Below are positions 1-7,530 of a stretch of DNA of 37,500 nucleotides, one piece after another. A program made the translations under genes and the position numbers. Positions within the stretch are counted from its first letter, which is position 1. Each line of letters opens with the position of its first letter. The notes under the pieces are model-generated. The model worked only from the letters and a program-made list of their open reading frames with translations, was not told the origin of the DNA and made no database searches. This DNA comes from Bacteroidota bacterium (GTDB lineage: Bacteria > Bacteroidota > Bacteroidia > CAILMK01 > JAAYUY01): contig JADHTG010000028.1 in assembly GCA_016776505.1 (NCBI GenBank), positions 1 through 37,500 of the forward strand, read 5' to 3'.

Positions 1-236
1 TCTTCAATTTGTAAGTTTTTGTTAATCAGTTTGATATGAGCTAATGCATTCTCATCTCCCTGGTGTTTGTCTGATTTTTTGATTTTAACTGCTGTTACAT
101 TAGTTTTTGATAGGGTACAAACAGACAGCGATCTATCTGTCAGGTAAAATGAGAAATTGACGACTGTGATAAATGATAAAACAGCAGCAATCAAGTAAAT
201 AACTCTCATGATTCGCTGGAAATTATTTTTTTTCAT
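1..236 (-). CDS. Partial CDS, membrane-anchored protein of unknown function
   Basis: An ATG at 236-234 opens a frame that runs leftward off the window, so only about 78 residues are visible. A basic start (KKNNFQR) is followed by one hydrophobic stretch at about residues 10-31. This is a signal anchor or an uncleaved signal peptide, with the rest probably outside the membrane. The visible soluble part is rich in Lys and Asn and shows no motif I recognise. The 250 bases upstream (237-487) are very AT-rich and contain no gene. Whether this is a signal anchor or a signal peptide cannot be settled without the missing part. Confidence 0.6.
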   Translation of the reverse strand, partial: MKKNNFQRIMRVIYLIAAVLSFITVVNFSFYLTDRSLSVCTLSKTNVTAVKIKKSDKHQGDENALAHIKLINKNLQIE

Positions 237-487
237 TTGCGATTAAATTCTGTATTAAATGGAGCATAAAAATACATATATTATATTTAAATATATTTTA
301 TAATATTATTAATTTACTTCAAAGGAAGTAACGAAGCAAGAATGTAGATTGAAAATGGAACTGGAACAAAGATAATTAATCTTTCTAATTTGATCTAAAT
401 AAACAAGTGGTAAAAGATTTTTATCTATATTATAATGGATAAAAATGTTGAGATTTTAAAACATTCGACTATTTTTTTTCAATGGGA

Positions 488-982
488 TTATCCTTGTTCT
501 AAAAGTCCTGCTAAATCCTTAATCTGCTCTTCAGTCAGTCGGCCATTTAACCATTCATCACTGATGTCTGCATTGTACTTTTGTTTGTAAAACTCAATGG
601 CAGGTGTATTCCAGTCGAGCACCTGCCACATCAAACGCCTGGCCTTGATCTCTTTCGCTTTTAATAAGGTGGCATCAAAGAGTTTTTTCCCAATTCCATG
701 TCCCCTGAATTCTTCTTTCACTATGATATCCTCAAGGTATAAACATTTCCCTTTCCAGGTGGAGTAGGAGAGGTAATAAAATGACATACCGACTACTTTA
801 AGTTCTTTGTTTTCAGCCAATAGCACTTCATAGAGGGGATGTTCTCCAAAACCATCTTTTTCAAGATCGGCTATCGTGATACTTACTTCAGCTGGAGCTT
901 TTTCAAAGCGGGCTAGTTCCTTAATCAGTTCCAATACTTCGGGCATGTCAGCTTTTTCGGCTTTCCGGATATTTACATTCAT
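488..982 (-). CDS. GNAT family N-acetyltransferase (SSAT-like)
   Basis: A 164-residue single-domain GNAT enzyme that would transfer acetyl from acetyl-CoA to an amine. The N-terminal IRKAEKADMPEVLELIKELA pattern and the following ARFEKAPAEV, plus GEHPLYEVLLAE, resemble the spermidine/spermine acetyltransferase-like branch common in Bacteroidota. The acetyl-CoA loop is visible as EEFRGHGIGKKLF at about residues 91-103. The W-NTPAIEFYKQ segment near residue 125 is the usual beta5/alpha4 region. The start is an ATG and the stop a TAA. It is the last gene of the minus-strand block, 76 bases after the HD gene. The substrate (polyamine, thialysine or other) is inferred only from family resemblance. 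Confidence 0.88.
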   Translation of the reverse strand: MNVNIRKAEKADMPEVLELIKELARFEKAPAEVSITIADLEKDGFGEHPLYEVLLAENKELKVVGMSFYYLSYSTWKGKCLYLEDIIVKEEFRGHGIGKKLFDATLLKAKEIKARRLMWQVLDWNTPAIEFYKQKYNADISDEWLNGRLTEEQIKDLAGLLEQG

Positions 983-1026
983 TATCTTTTTTTTTCATTC
1001 TCGTTCATTCTAGTCATTCATCATTC

Positions 1027-1054
1027 TGATCACACATGACTGATCACTGATCAC
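1027..1054. repeat. Three copies of TGATCAC between the GNAT and HD genes
   Basis: TGATCAC occurs at 1027-1033, 1041-1047 and 1048-1054, the last two head to tail. Each copy contains the palindrome TGATCA. It sits just before the stop codon of the HD gene (on the minus strand) and the start of the GNAT gene. It may be a short simple repeat or a small operator, and nothing distinguishes these. Confidence 0.5.
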
Positions 1055-1058
1055 TATT

Positions 1059-1616
1059 TCACAATCCGATTTCCCCCGCAATTTCCTTCATGGCATCAAC
1101 TGCCAAAACCGCAAATTCAGGCAATGGAATCCCTATTTTTTCACATTCCAGTATGTGATCTCTACTGACGGATGCTGCGAAAGCTTTTTGTTTCATGCGT
1201 TTGACAACAGACCTCGCTTTTACACTGGCCAGTGTCTTATCAGGGTACACAAGGGTTGTTGCTACGATCAAACCGGTGATGGTTTCGCCAGCTGCCAAAG
1301 CATGCTGAAACAAGCTTGTTCGTTCGAGTCCTGTGGCCTCTTCATTATGCATTTTAACAGCATCAATCATATCTAAAGGATATCCTTCCTCCCGGAGTAT
1401 TTCCGCTGTTTTTAGTCCGTGGATTTTTGGATCAGCCTGGGTCATTTCTACATCCAGGTCATGCAGCAATCCGGCAAGTCCCCAGATGTGCTCATCCTCC
1501 TCAAAATGCCTGGCAAGCGCTTTCATCACGGCTTCAGTTGCCAGACAATGTTTAAGCATATTGGGCATTTTTATATATTGTTTAAGCAATTGAAGGGATT
1601 CTTCTCTTGTCTTCAT
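1059..1616 (-). CDS. HD-domain (HDIG-type) metal-dependent phosphohydrolase
   Basis: A 185-residue protein read from the ATG at 1616; a TTG three codons upstream is less likely. The HD fold signature is visible: a first His in LLKHC near residue 23, the paired HD at about residues 52-53 (LLHDLD), a third His in KIHGLKTAE, and a fourth in MHNE. These residues bind two metals in this family. Homologues are often annotated as HDIG or HAD-associated hydrolases acting on phosphoester or nucleotide substrates, but the substrate here is unknown. It ends with TGA, which shows that TGA is used as a stop in this genome. It lies between the MOSC-MogA gene and the GNAT gene on the same strand. Confidence 0.85.
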   Translation of the reverse strand: MKTREESLQLLKQYIKMPNMLKHCLATEAVMKALARHFEEDEHIWGLAGLLHDLDVEMTQADPKIHGLKTAEILREEGYPLDMIDAVKMHNEEATGLERTSLFQHALAAGETITGLIVATTLVYPDKTLASVKARSVVKRMKQKAFAASVSRDHILECEKIGIPLPEFAVLAVDAMKEIAGEIGL

Positions 1617-1741
1617 TTTTTGCAAATATGGGTATGTGAGTTAAAATCACAAAATACAATATTCAAATCTCAAATAAAAATCAATTTCGAGAATCATACC
1701 CATGTTGGAATTGTATATTGTACCAAAGGCATCACTTTGTA

Positions 1742-1853
1742 AGAACGTGGAACGTGGAATTTGAAATTTGGAACTTGGAACTTGGAATTTGAAACTTGGA
1801 ACTTGGAATTTGAAATTTGAAGCTTGGAATTTGAAATTTGGAACTTGGAATTT
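1742..1853. repeat. Tandem degenerate 10/20-nt repeat (GGAATTTGAAATTTGGAACTT type)
   Basis: About 110 bases built from alternating blocks GGAACTT, GGAATTT and GAAATTT, around ten units in all. It fills the spacer between the 3' end of the MOSC-MogA gene and the start of the HD gene. The copies differ at single bases and no frame through it looks coding. It resembles the low-complexity minisatellites often seen between Bacteroidota genes. Confidence 0.85.
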
Positions 1854-1856
1854 TAT

Positions 1857-2789
1857 TTAATGTGCATCTAATCCGTGCAACATATAAAATAGGTGTTCCA
1901 GAGTTTTGCAAATTTCTTCCATATATTCATTGACGGCCTTCACGCTACCAGGCAGTGTGTATACCAATGTTTCTCCCATCACTCCGGCAACTCCACGGCT
2001 AAGCAATGCATTGGGTTTCTCACTGCCATACTTCATCCGTATCATTTCCATGACACCCGGAATTTCTTTATCCAGCATTGGTCGAATCGTTTCCACGGTG
2101 ATGTCTTTTGCACCTATGCCTGTTCCCCCGGTAGTCACTACCAAATCTACCTGCTCATTCCTTGCATTCTGAACTAATTTTTCCAAGGATTTTGCATCAT
2201 CAGGAATCACTTCAGTTTCAATGATACAATTTCTGCTAATTTGATCAAAATATTCTTCCATTAACTTTTTCACCCTGGGTCCGCTTCTGTCACTATATGC
2301 TCCTGCAGAAGCCCTGTCGCTCAATGTTATGATTAATACTTTGAATTCTTTTGCCTGATATGTAAACTCATACCCAACCGTGAGTTCTCCACCGCTAATA
2401 ACCCGACAAAAAATCCCTTCTTTTGGCATCACACAATTGCCTACTTCCTGGAAAATAGCACATCCGTCTCCATGACATTTCTTTCCAATTTGGGTCACTT
2501 CCAATTCGATTTTATCTGAAACCAGGCGGTCAAGTGGTTTTGAGTTGAACAATTCGATTCCTTCAGTCGTTATATTTTCAGCGAATTCGCCAAACCGGAA
2601 TGATCGTTTTGCCTCTTTTGAAAATTTTTCCAGGCTGTTTGTTCCCAGCAAACTGACCTGCCGGTGCCATGGGCCGGCATGCGCATCACCCTGGACACCA
2701 TGATGATCCAAAATGCAATTTTCAACCGGGTATTTTATAGTCCCCTTTTCTTTGGAAATATTAATGGATACAACTTTGACTGCAGTCAT
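1857..2789 (-). CDS. MOSC domain - MogA/MoaB domain fusion, molybdenum cofactor protein
   Basis: A 310-residue two-domain protein. Residues 1-145 are a MOSC domain, with DHHGVQGDAHAG, RQVSLLG, a Cys-rich region near 105-128 (CHGDGC, CVMPKEGIFCRV) and GELTVGY. Residues 150-310 are a MogA/MoaB molybdopterin adenylyltransferase domain, with TLSDRASAGAYSDRSG, TTGGTGIGAKD at about 209-219 and TLPGS near 278. MogA-type domains adenylate molybdopterin before metal insertion. MOSC domains bind Moco or carry sulfur for it. The fusion suggests that activation and handling of Moco are coupled in one cytosolic protein. It starts at ATG 2789. A possible -7 box, TATTTTTG, lies at 2820-2813. It is downstream of moaC on the same strand. 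Confidence 0.93.
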   Translation of the reverse strand: MTAVKVVSINISKEKGTIKYPVENCILDHHGVQGDAHAGPWHRQVSLLGTNSLEKFSKEAKRSFRFGEFAENITTEGIELFNSKPLDRLVSDKIELEVTQIGKKCHGDGCAIFQEVGNCVMPKEGIFCRVISGGELTVGYEFTYQAKEFKVLIITLSDRASAGAYSDRSGPRVKKLMEEYFDQISRNCIIETEVIPDDAKSLEKLVQNARNEQVDLVVTTGGTGIGAKDITVETIRPMLDKEIPGVMEMIRMKYGSEKPNALLSRGVAGVMGETLVYTLPGSVKAVNEYMEEICKTLEHLFYMLHGLDAH

Positions 2790-2852
2790 GATAAACGGGA
2801 ATTATTTTAAAGCAAAAATAAGAAAAGGAGCAGGAATAGATTAAATCAGATT

Positions 2853-3401
2853 TTATTCATCTCTGTATTGGAAGCGCATCTCCATAGGTTCATTTTTCCA
2901 AAGTATATTAGCTATCCACCAACGCTTATCAAGATAAATTAATTGGAAACTATTGACTCCCTTTTGATTGAGGGTGGCATCTTTTTCATAAGAGTAGGAT
3001 TCGAAGGTGCTGAATACATTTGCAATGTTGTCGGAAGACTGGACACTCCTTTCTATTTCATTTTCGTAGTATGCATTTTGTTCAAGTACAGGACTGATCA
3101 TCTCGATATAATCATGAATAGTTCCGTTGAAATACACTTCTTCTCCATCAGGTTTTATTTTAATGGAAATAAAGGAAGCATTCGGCAAACAAAAAGCCTG
3201 TAGCTTATCCCAGTTTCTTATGCCAGCCGGTCCGGAAATCAAATCATACACTGATGTGATTAACCCATTTACAGACAAAATCTGGATTGAATCGTATGCT
3301 GACAAAACAGGAGTTTTTGCATCCTGGCCAAACGAAGAGCTACTCCATGACAGAATTATAATGAGTGATATGGATATTGATTTAATTTTAAGCGTATTCA
3401 T
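2853..3401 (-). CDS. Secreted NTF2-like (SnoaL-type) fold protein of unknown function
   Basis: A 182-residue protein. An N-terminal signal peptide ends near SSSFGQ (residues 1-25). The mature part has the layout of an NTF2-like cone: an N-terminal helix (LITSVYDLISGPAGIRNWDKL), a middle strand region with an FNGTIHDYIEMI helix, and a C-terminal VNSFQLIYLDKRWWIANILW strand pair typical of DUF4440/SnoaL-type proteins. No catalytic residues can be assigned. It sits between moaC and the MOSC-MogA gene on the same strand, but it would be periplasmic. Its place there may reflect gene order rather than a Moco role. The fold call rests on pattern only. Confidence 0.7.
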   Translation of the reverse strand: MNTLKIKSISISLIIILSWSSSSFGQDAKTPVLSAYDSIQILSVNGLITSVYDLISGPAGIRNWDKLQAFCLPNASFISIKIKPDGEEVYFNGTIHDYIEMISPVLEQNAYYENEIERSVQSSDNIANVFSTFESYSYEKDATLNQKGVNSFQLIYLDKRWWIANILWKNEPMEMRFQYRDE

Positions 3402-3481
3402 CCCTTTACTTTTAGTTGATGAAGTGGTATAAAATGATAACCTAATTTAGTGATTTTTATTTGATTTTGTGCTGATTAAAT

Positions 3482-3940
3482 TTAAGATGGGATATCCTCT
3501 TTATGCTTTTCAATCAATTCAACCTGAGTAATTTTCATCTGTTTGTCAACTGCTTTGCACATATCGTAAACCGTCAATAATGCCACGTTGACGGCTGTCA
3601 GAGCTTCCATTTCCACACCTGTCGGACCCGTGCATTTGACCATGCTTTCCACTTCTACTCCATGCCCGAACAAGCTGGCTTTCAGCTCGACTTTTGTCAA
3701 CTGCAATGGATGACAAAGGGGAATTAATTCACTTGTTTTTTTCGCTGCCTGAATTCCAGCCAGTTCGGCAATAGTAAGCACATCTCCCTTTTTGATTTTA
3801 TTCTCCCTCACCAGGCTGAGAGTTTGCTGGTTCATTTCAATTCTTCCTTTCGCCCTGGCAGTACGAAGTTGGTCTTTTTTGGCACTTACATCCACCATGC
3901 GGGCTTTGCCTTTATCGTCTGTATGACTCAGTTTATTCAT
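3482..3940 (-). CDS. moaC: Cyclic pyranopterin monophosphate synthase MoaC
   Basis: A 152-residue protein of normal family length. With MoaA it converts GTP to cyclic pyranopterin monophosphate: MoaA makes the 3',8-cyclo-GTP intermediate and MoaC rearranges it. Diagnostic motifs are ARMVDVSAK near the start, AGIQAAKKTSELIPLCHPL in the middle (His and the active-site loop), VKCTGPTGVEMEALTAV, and LTVYDMCKAVDK toward the end. The start is ATG 3940. A 331-base spacer full of tandem repeats separates it from moaA upstream, so co-transcription with moaA is uncertain. Confidence 0.97.
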   Translation of the reverse strand: MNKLSHTDDKGKARMVDVSAKKDQLRTARAKGRIEMNQQTLSLVRENKIKKGDVLTIAELAGIQAAKKTSELIPLCHPLQLTKVELKASLFGHGVEVESMVKCTGPTGVEMEALTAVNVALLTVYDMCKAVDKQMKITQVELIEKHKEDIPS

Positions 3941-3954
3941 GTTTTCAATTTTCT

Positions 3955-4030
3955 AGTTACTCGTATCTCGTTACTGGTTTCTCGTTTCTTGTTACTGGTT
4001 TCTCGTTTCTTGTTACTGGTTTCTCGTTTG
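3955..4030. repeat. 21-nt tandem repeat, about 3.5 copies
   Basis: Tandem units beginning GTTACTGGTTTC and ending TCGTTTCTT, preceded by two degenerate units (GTTACTCGTATCTC). The two central copies are identical. It sits immediately upstream of moaC, 15 bases before its start codon on the minus strand. It has no coding potential. On the minus strand it would lie in the moaC 5' leader if transcription came from moaA. Confidence 0.85.
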
Positions 4031-4070
4031 TCCATGCCTGAATAAGGTTGGCCAAAAATTGAAAAACCGA

Positions 4071-4223
4071 ACAATTTCACAATTTGGCAATTTAGCAATT
4101 TCACAATTAGACAATTTCACAATTAGACAATTTCACAATTAGACAATTTCACAATTAGACAATTTCACAATTAGACAATTTCACAATTAGACAATTTCAC
4201 AATCAGACAATTTAACAATTTAA
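4071..4223. repeat. 16-nt tandem repeat ACAATTTCACAATTAG, five perfect copies plus degenerate ends
   Basis: Perfect copies at 4111-4126, 4127-4142, 4143-4158, 4159-4174 and 4175-4190, a sixth with one change at 4191-4206, and related degenerate units on both sides (ACAATTTGGC, ACAATTTAAC). Perfect identity suggests recent expansion by slippage. Together with the 21-nt repeat it makes up most of the moaA-moaC spacer. Confidence 0.95.
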
Positions 4224-4271
4224 TCCACCTTCATTTCCTTTCGATAGACAAACAATTCAAAGTTAAAATCC

Positions 4272-5072
4272 TCATCCCCCAATGTTACTAAATTGGTTCG
4301 TTTTATTTGTTGTTCCACATGCAGGCTTATTTCCTACGGCCAGTTCGAATGTTTTTTCAATTCCGAGGCGACGAATATTGTATTCTAATTCTGAGAACAA
4401 ACAGGGTTTGATCATCCCATTTGCTGTTAATCTTAAACGGTTGCAGCTGGTACAATTACCTCCCTCACCATGTTCTACTATGGAGAATATTCCTTTTTCA
4501 AGATTCATCAACTTGATGAAACGAATTTGCAATCCATTATTTTCACAAAAGGATTTTACTTCTTTTGCATCCTGGTCGGAGGAAGAGTTTTGCACCACGC
4601 AATTGATCTTTATAGGTGAAAACCCTGACTTTTTAGCTGCCTCAATTCCTTTGAAAACAGCTTCAATATCGCCACCCCTGCTTATTGAGCTGTATTTTTC
4701 AGGATCGAGGGTGTCCAGGCTGATATTAATCCGGTGCAAACCGGCCGATTTTAAATCCATGGCCATTTTTTCCAGAAAAATCCCATTGGTGGTCATTCCA
4801 AAATCCTTTATTCCTTTGATTGTGGAGATCATTTTGACCAGATCAAGTATTCCTTTTCTTACCAGGGGTTCCCCGCCAGTTAAGCGGATTTTGTCAATTC
4901 CATAACTCACTGCTACCTGAACAATTTCTTTAATTTCCTCAAAACTCAGTATATCCTTATGTTTGAGCAAAGCAACTCCTTCTTCAGGCATGCAATAAGT
5001 ACATCTCAGGTTGCATCTATCTGTGACCGATATTCTTAAATAATTTATTCTTCTGTTATATGAGTCGAACAT
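4272..5072 (-). CDS. moaA: GTP 3',8-cyclase MoaA, compact form (266 aa)
   Basis: A radical SAM enzyme that starts Moco synthesis by cyclising GTP. The ATG at 5072 is chosen because it begins FDSYNRRINYLRIS and has AGGAG about ten bases upstream; longer starts fall inside moeA. The N-terminal cluster motif C20-x3-C24-x2-C27 (CNLRCTYC) and TGGEPLVRKG are clear. The C-terminal CX2CX13C cluster is at about C207, C210 and C224 (CTSCNRLRLTANG), and the protein ends in the functional Gly-Gly tail. About 50-60 residues are missing between the core barrel (FIKLMNLEKG) and the second cluster compared with the usual ~320-330 aa enzyme. The gene overlaps the moeA 3' end by 17 bases, implying translational coupling. 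Confidence 0.93.
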   Translation of the reverse strand: MFDSYNRRINYLRISVTDRCNLRCTYCMPEEGVALLKHKDILSFEEIKEIVQVAVSYGIDKIRLTGGEPLVRKGILDLVKMISTIKGIKDFGMTTNGIFLEKMAMDLKSAGLHRINISLDTLDPEKYSSISRGGDIEAVFKGIEAAKKSGFSPIKINCVVQNSSSDQDAKEVKSFCENNGLQIRFIKLMNLEKGIFSIVEHGEGGNCTSCNRLRLTANGMIKPCLFSELEYNIRRLGIEKTFELAVGNKPACGTTNKTNQFSNIGG

Positions 5073-6231
5073 GCACTTTTTCTCCTTTCTTAAATTCAAC
5101 TTTCCCTATTGGAAAAAAGCTGATCCCATCTGCATCTTTCAAAGAGTGTATATGAGCTGATCCATGAAAAGTGACAGGAATAATCGTGCCTTCATGAGTG
5201 ATTTTGATTGGAAACCAGGCCATACGATTTACCCATTTTCGAGAATGATCAACACCCATTTCCATTTGTAATTCTGTTGGCCGGAATGAATTTCCCATCA
5301 TTTCCAGCAGCATGGGTTTGACCAATAATTCAAACTGAATGTAGGACGAAACAGGATTTCCGGGTAATCCAAAGATGCGTTTTGAGGTTATTGTACCAAA
5401 GGTGGTGGGTTTGCCAGGTTGCACGGCAATTTCCTGAAACTTGATATCAATGCCCGCTTTTTCCATGATGTAAGGAACAAAATCAAATTCGCCCATGGAA
5501 ACACCGCCTGAAAGTAGTAATACGTCGTTTTCATCCAGACCTTTCAAAATGATATCGTAGGTTGCTTTTTCATCATCAGAAACAATTCCCATGTAATTAG
5601 CCAGCAATCCGCATCTTTCAATCTGACTAACTAACTGGTATCCGTTGCTGTTGCGGATTTTTGAAATTCCCGGCTTTTCAAGAGGTTCAACAATTTCGTC
5701 TCCTGTGGATATGACACCTACTTTTGGAAGACCATAAACTTCAATTTCAGTGGCTCCTACTGAAGCCAGAATGGCCACATGCTGGGGTTTGATAAGTGTT
5801 CCCCTGGGAATAACAAGTTGGCCTGCTTGAACATCTTCACCGCGGAAGCAAATATTGCCTTTCGTTTTTTCATTCAGGTAACGGATTTTATTTCCATCCA
5901 GTTTCTCGATGTATTCTACCATCAATACACAATCCGCTCCTTTTGGCAACATGGCGCCAGTCATGATCTGGGCACACTGTCCTGGTTTGATTTCTCTTGC
6001 TGGAATTGTCCCTGCTGAAATAATATCAACCACTTCCAAAACCTTGCGAATATCAGCGATTTTACAGGCATATCCATCCATGGCCGATTTATCGAAGGGA
6101 GGCATGTCAATATCTGAAAAAACATCATCTGCTAAAACTCGTCCTAATGATTTGGTGAAATTGACATTTTCTGTCTTCATCAGTTCCACGGAATCCATGA
6201 CTATTTTATATGCTTTTTCCAGGGATATCAT
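5056..6231 (-). CDS. moeA: Molybdopterin molybdenumtransferase MoeA
   Basis: A full-length MoeA of 391 residues from ATG 6231. It inserts molybdate into adenylated molybdopterin, the last common step of Moco synthesis, working after the MogA domain encoded downstream. Visible motifs are DMPPFDKSAMDGYA near residue 45, STGDEIV (~175), LLSGGVSMGEFDF (~240), QPGKPTTFG (~275) and GLPGNPVSSY (~290), followed by the small C-terminal beta domain. A TTG seven codons upstream would extend the frame, but it coincides with a -7-like box TAATTTTG (6257-6250), which favours the ATG. It is the first gene of the Moco block and overlaps moaA. Confidence 0.96.
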   Translation of the reverse strand: MISLEKAYKIVMDSVELMKTENVNFTKSLGRVLADDVFSDIDMPPFDKSAMDGYACKIADIRKVLEVVDIISAGTIPAREIKPGQCAQIMTGAMLPKGADCVLMVEYIEKLDGNKIRYLNEKTKGNICFRGEDVQAGQLVIPRGTLIKPQHVAILASVGATEIEVYGLPKVGVISTGDEIVEPLEKPGISKIRNSNGYQLVSQIERCGLLANYMGIVSDDEKATYDIILKGLDENDVLLLSGGVSMGEFDFVPYIMEKAGIDIKFQEIAVQPGKPTTFGTITSKRIFGLPGNPVSSYIQFELLVKPMLLEMMGNSFRPTELQMEMGVDHSRKWVNRMAWFPIKITHEGTIIPVTFHGSAHIHSLKDADGISFFPIGKVEFKKGEKVHVRLI

Positions 6232-6249
6232 TTCATATAAATTAAAAGA

Positions 6250-6257
6250 CAAAATTA
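6250..6257 (-). promoter_or_regulatory. Candidate promoter -7 box of moeA (TAATTTTG)
   Basis: On the minus strand it matches the Bacteroidota TAnnTTTG consensus, 18 bases before the moeA ATG. No TTG is found at the expected -33 spacing, so support is partial. Confidence 0.3.
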
Positions 6258-6542
6258 CGGAAATAACATTCCTGCAGAAAGATCATTTTTAAATGGATTT
6301 TAAAAAAATTTAATGAAAGCCATTCAATTTAATAAATCGTATCTGCTACTAAGTTTATCACCCCCGTTATACATTACGAAAAATAGTATATCAACAATTG
6401 ATAGGATAGTAAATGAATTGGACAGGTGAGGATGAGTATAATTTCAGTGGATATATTTAGAGATTCATGTAGCTTAAGGTTTACAACAATTCGTATCTTA
6501 GCATGATAACAAATTTGTCAACATATTAAAAATTAGCTTATT

Positions 6543-7340
6543 ATGATAAGTAATTTTAAAAGGATTTTAAATGGATTTCTCGCTTTGTTGATAATCAGCT
6601 CCGGGAGTTTAGTTCTGAACAGCTGCAATAATGAAGCTGATGAAGCTGATGAAGTAGCAGAAGAAGTAGTAGATGAAGCAGAAGAAGAAGAAGGTTTCTC
6701 TGATTTAGGGGATTTAGAGGAAAGTCTGATTGAACCAGGTGGTATTAGCCCAGGAGGAATGGAAGGACAAACTGAGGGAGGAATAGTAACACCTGGTGAC
6801 ATGGGAGATGCTAAATTAGGATCAAGTGATTTTACCGAATCAATGGACGACATGTCGAAAGATGAAGGATTATTAAATCAAAACACTACAAAAGAGATTC
6901 GGGAAGAAGTAACAACAAACAAAACAAAGGAAGAAGTAGGGGATAATAAGACTGAAAAAGAAATCATTATCAAAAAGGAAAAAGAAGTCATTCAGACCAA
7001 AACACTTAACATTCCTGCAGATGGCTGGAAAATCCCTGCTAAGTATCTAAGCATGAAAAATCCTATGGATGCTTCAAATATCGATATGAATGTGGCTAAA
7101 TCCATGTATTCTAAATATTGTAAATCCTGCCATGGAGCGACTGGGAAAGGAGATGGACCTAAGTCCTTATCCCTGGATTCAAAAATGAGGTCGTTCAAAA
7201 GTCCTGAATTCAAATTGCAAAAACCAGGGGTAATTTATTATAAATCATTCATCGGAAGAGATGAAATGCCCAATTTTGAGAAAAAAATTACGGATGAAGA
7301 AGACCGCTGGTTGTTAATCAATTACATGCTGAGTTTATAG
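6543..7340 (+). CDS. Lipoprotein with C-terminal cytochrome c domain
   Basis: A 265-residue protein. A signal peptide ends in a lipobox (SLVLNSC, lipidated Cys28). Next comes an acidic low-complexity stretch of Asp, Glu and Ala (about 30-60), then a Gly/Pro-rich and Lys/Glu/Thr-rich linker to about residue 150. The C-terminal 100 residues form a monohaem class I cytochrome c domain with CKSCHG (C193, C196, H197) and a likely axial Met242 in RDEMPNF, and end in the usual WLLINYM helix. It would be an outer- or inner-membrane-tethered electron carrier in the periplasm. Its partner is unknown, and no oxidase or dehydrogenase lies next to it. The upstream 290 bases hold only a 38-codon frame at 6313-6429 with no support. 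Confidence 0.9.
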   Translation: MISNFKRILNGFLALLIISSGSLVLNSCNNEADEADEVAEEVVDEAEEEEGFSDLGDLEESLIEPGGISPGGMEGQTEGGIVTPGDMGDAKLGSSDFTESMDDMSKDEGLLNQNTTKEIREEVTTNKTKEEVGDNKTEKEIIIKKEKEVIQTKTLNIPADGWKIPAKYLSMKNPMDASNIDMNVAKSMYSKYCKSCHGATGKGDGPKSLSLDSKMRSFKSPEFKLQKPGVIYYKSFIGRDEMPNFEKKITDEEDRWLLINYMLSL

Positions 7341-7372
7341 GCTATATTGGGATTTTTATTCATTAAGAAAAT

Positions 7373-7507
7373 ATGAATAATTTTATGCGTACTATACGGA
7401 ATAGAGGCATATGGTCTAAAGATATAATGGATGAGGAATTATTTGTTAAACGCTCTAGCCTTAAACTTTTAACACATATGGAATATTTTATTGGGGCCAA
7501 ACAGTAA
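7373..7507 (+). CDS. Possible small ORF (44 codons), doubtful
   Basis: ATG to TAA, giving a basic peptide (MNNFMRTIRNRG...YFIGAKQ) just upstream of the 248-aa gene and in a different frame. There is no clear ribosome binding site. It could be a leader peptide, the broken N-terminus of the following gene, or chance. It is included because it is the only frame filling this 190-base spacer. Confidence 0.2.
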   Translation: MNNFMRTIRNRGIWSKDIMDEELFVKRSSLKLLTHMEYFIGAKQ

Positions 7508-7530
7508 GTATAAAACATACAAATTGAATT

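Noticed and set aside
4071..4223. CRISPR array reading of the 16-nt repeats
   Set aside because: Units are contiguous with no unique spacers, and no cas genes are present.
6533..6853. Minus-strand Ser/Pro-rich frame at the start of the cytochrome gene
   Set aside because: It is the reverse of the GAA/GAT-rich acidic tether of the plus-strand lipoprotein, which has a lipobox and a haem site.
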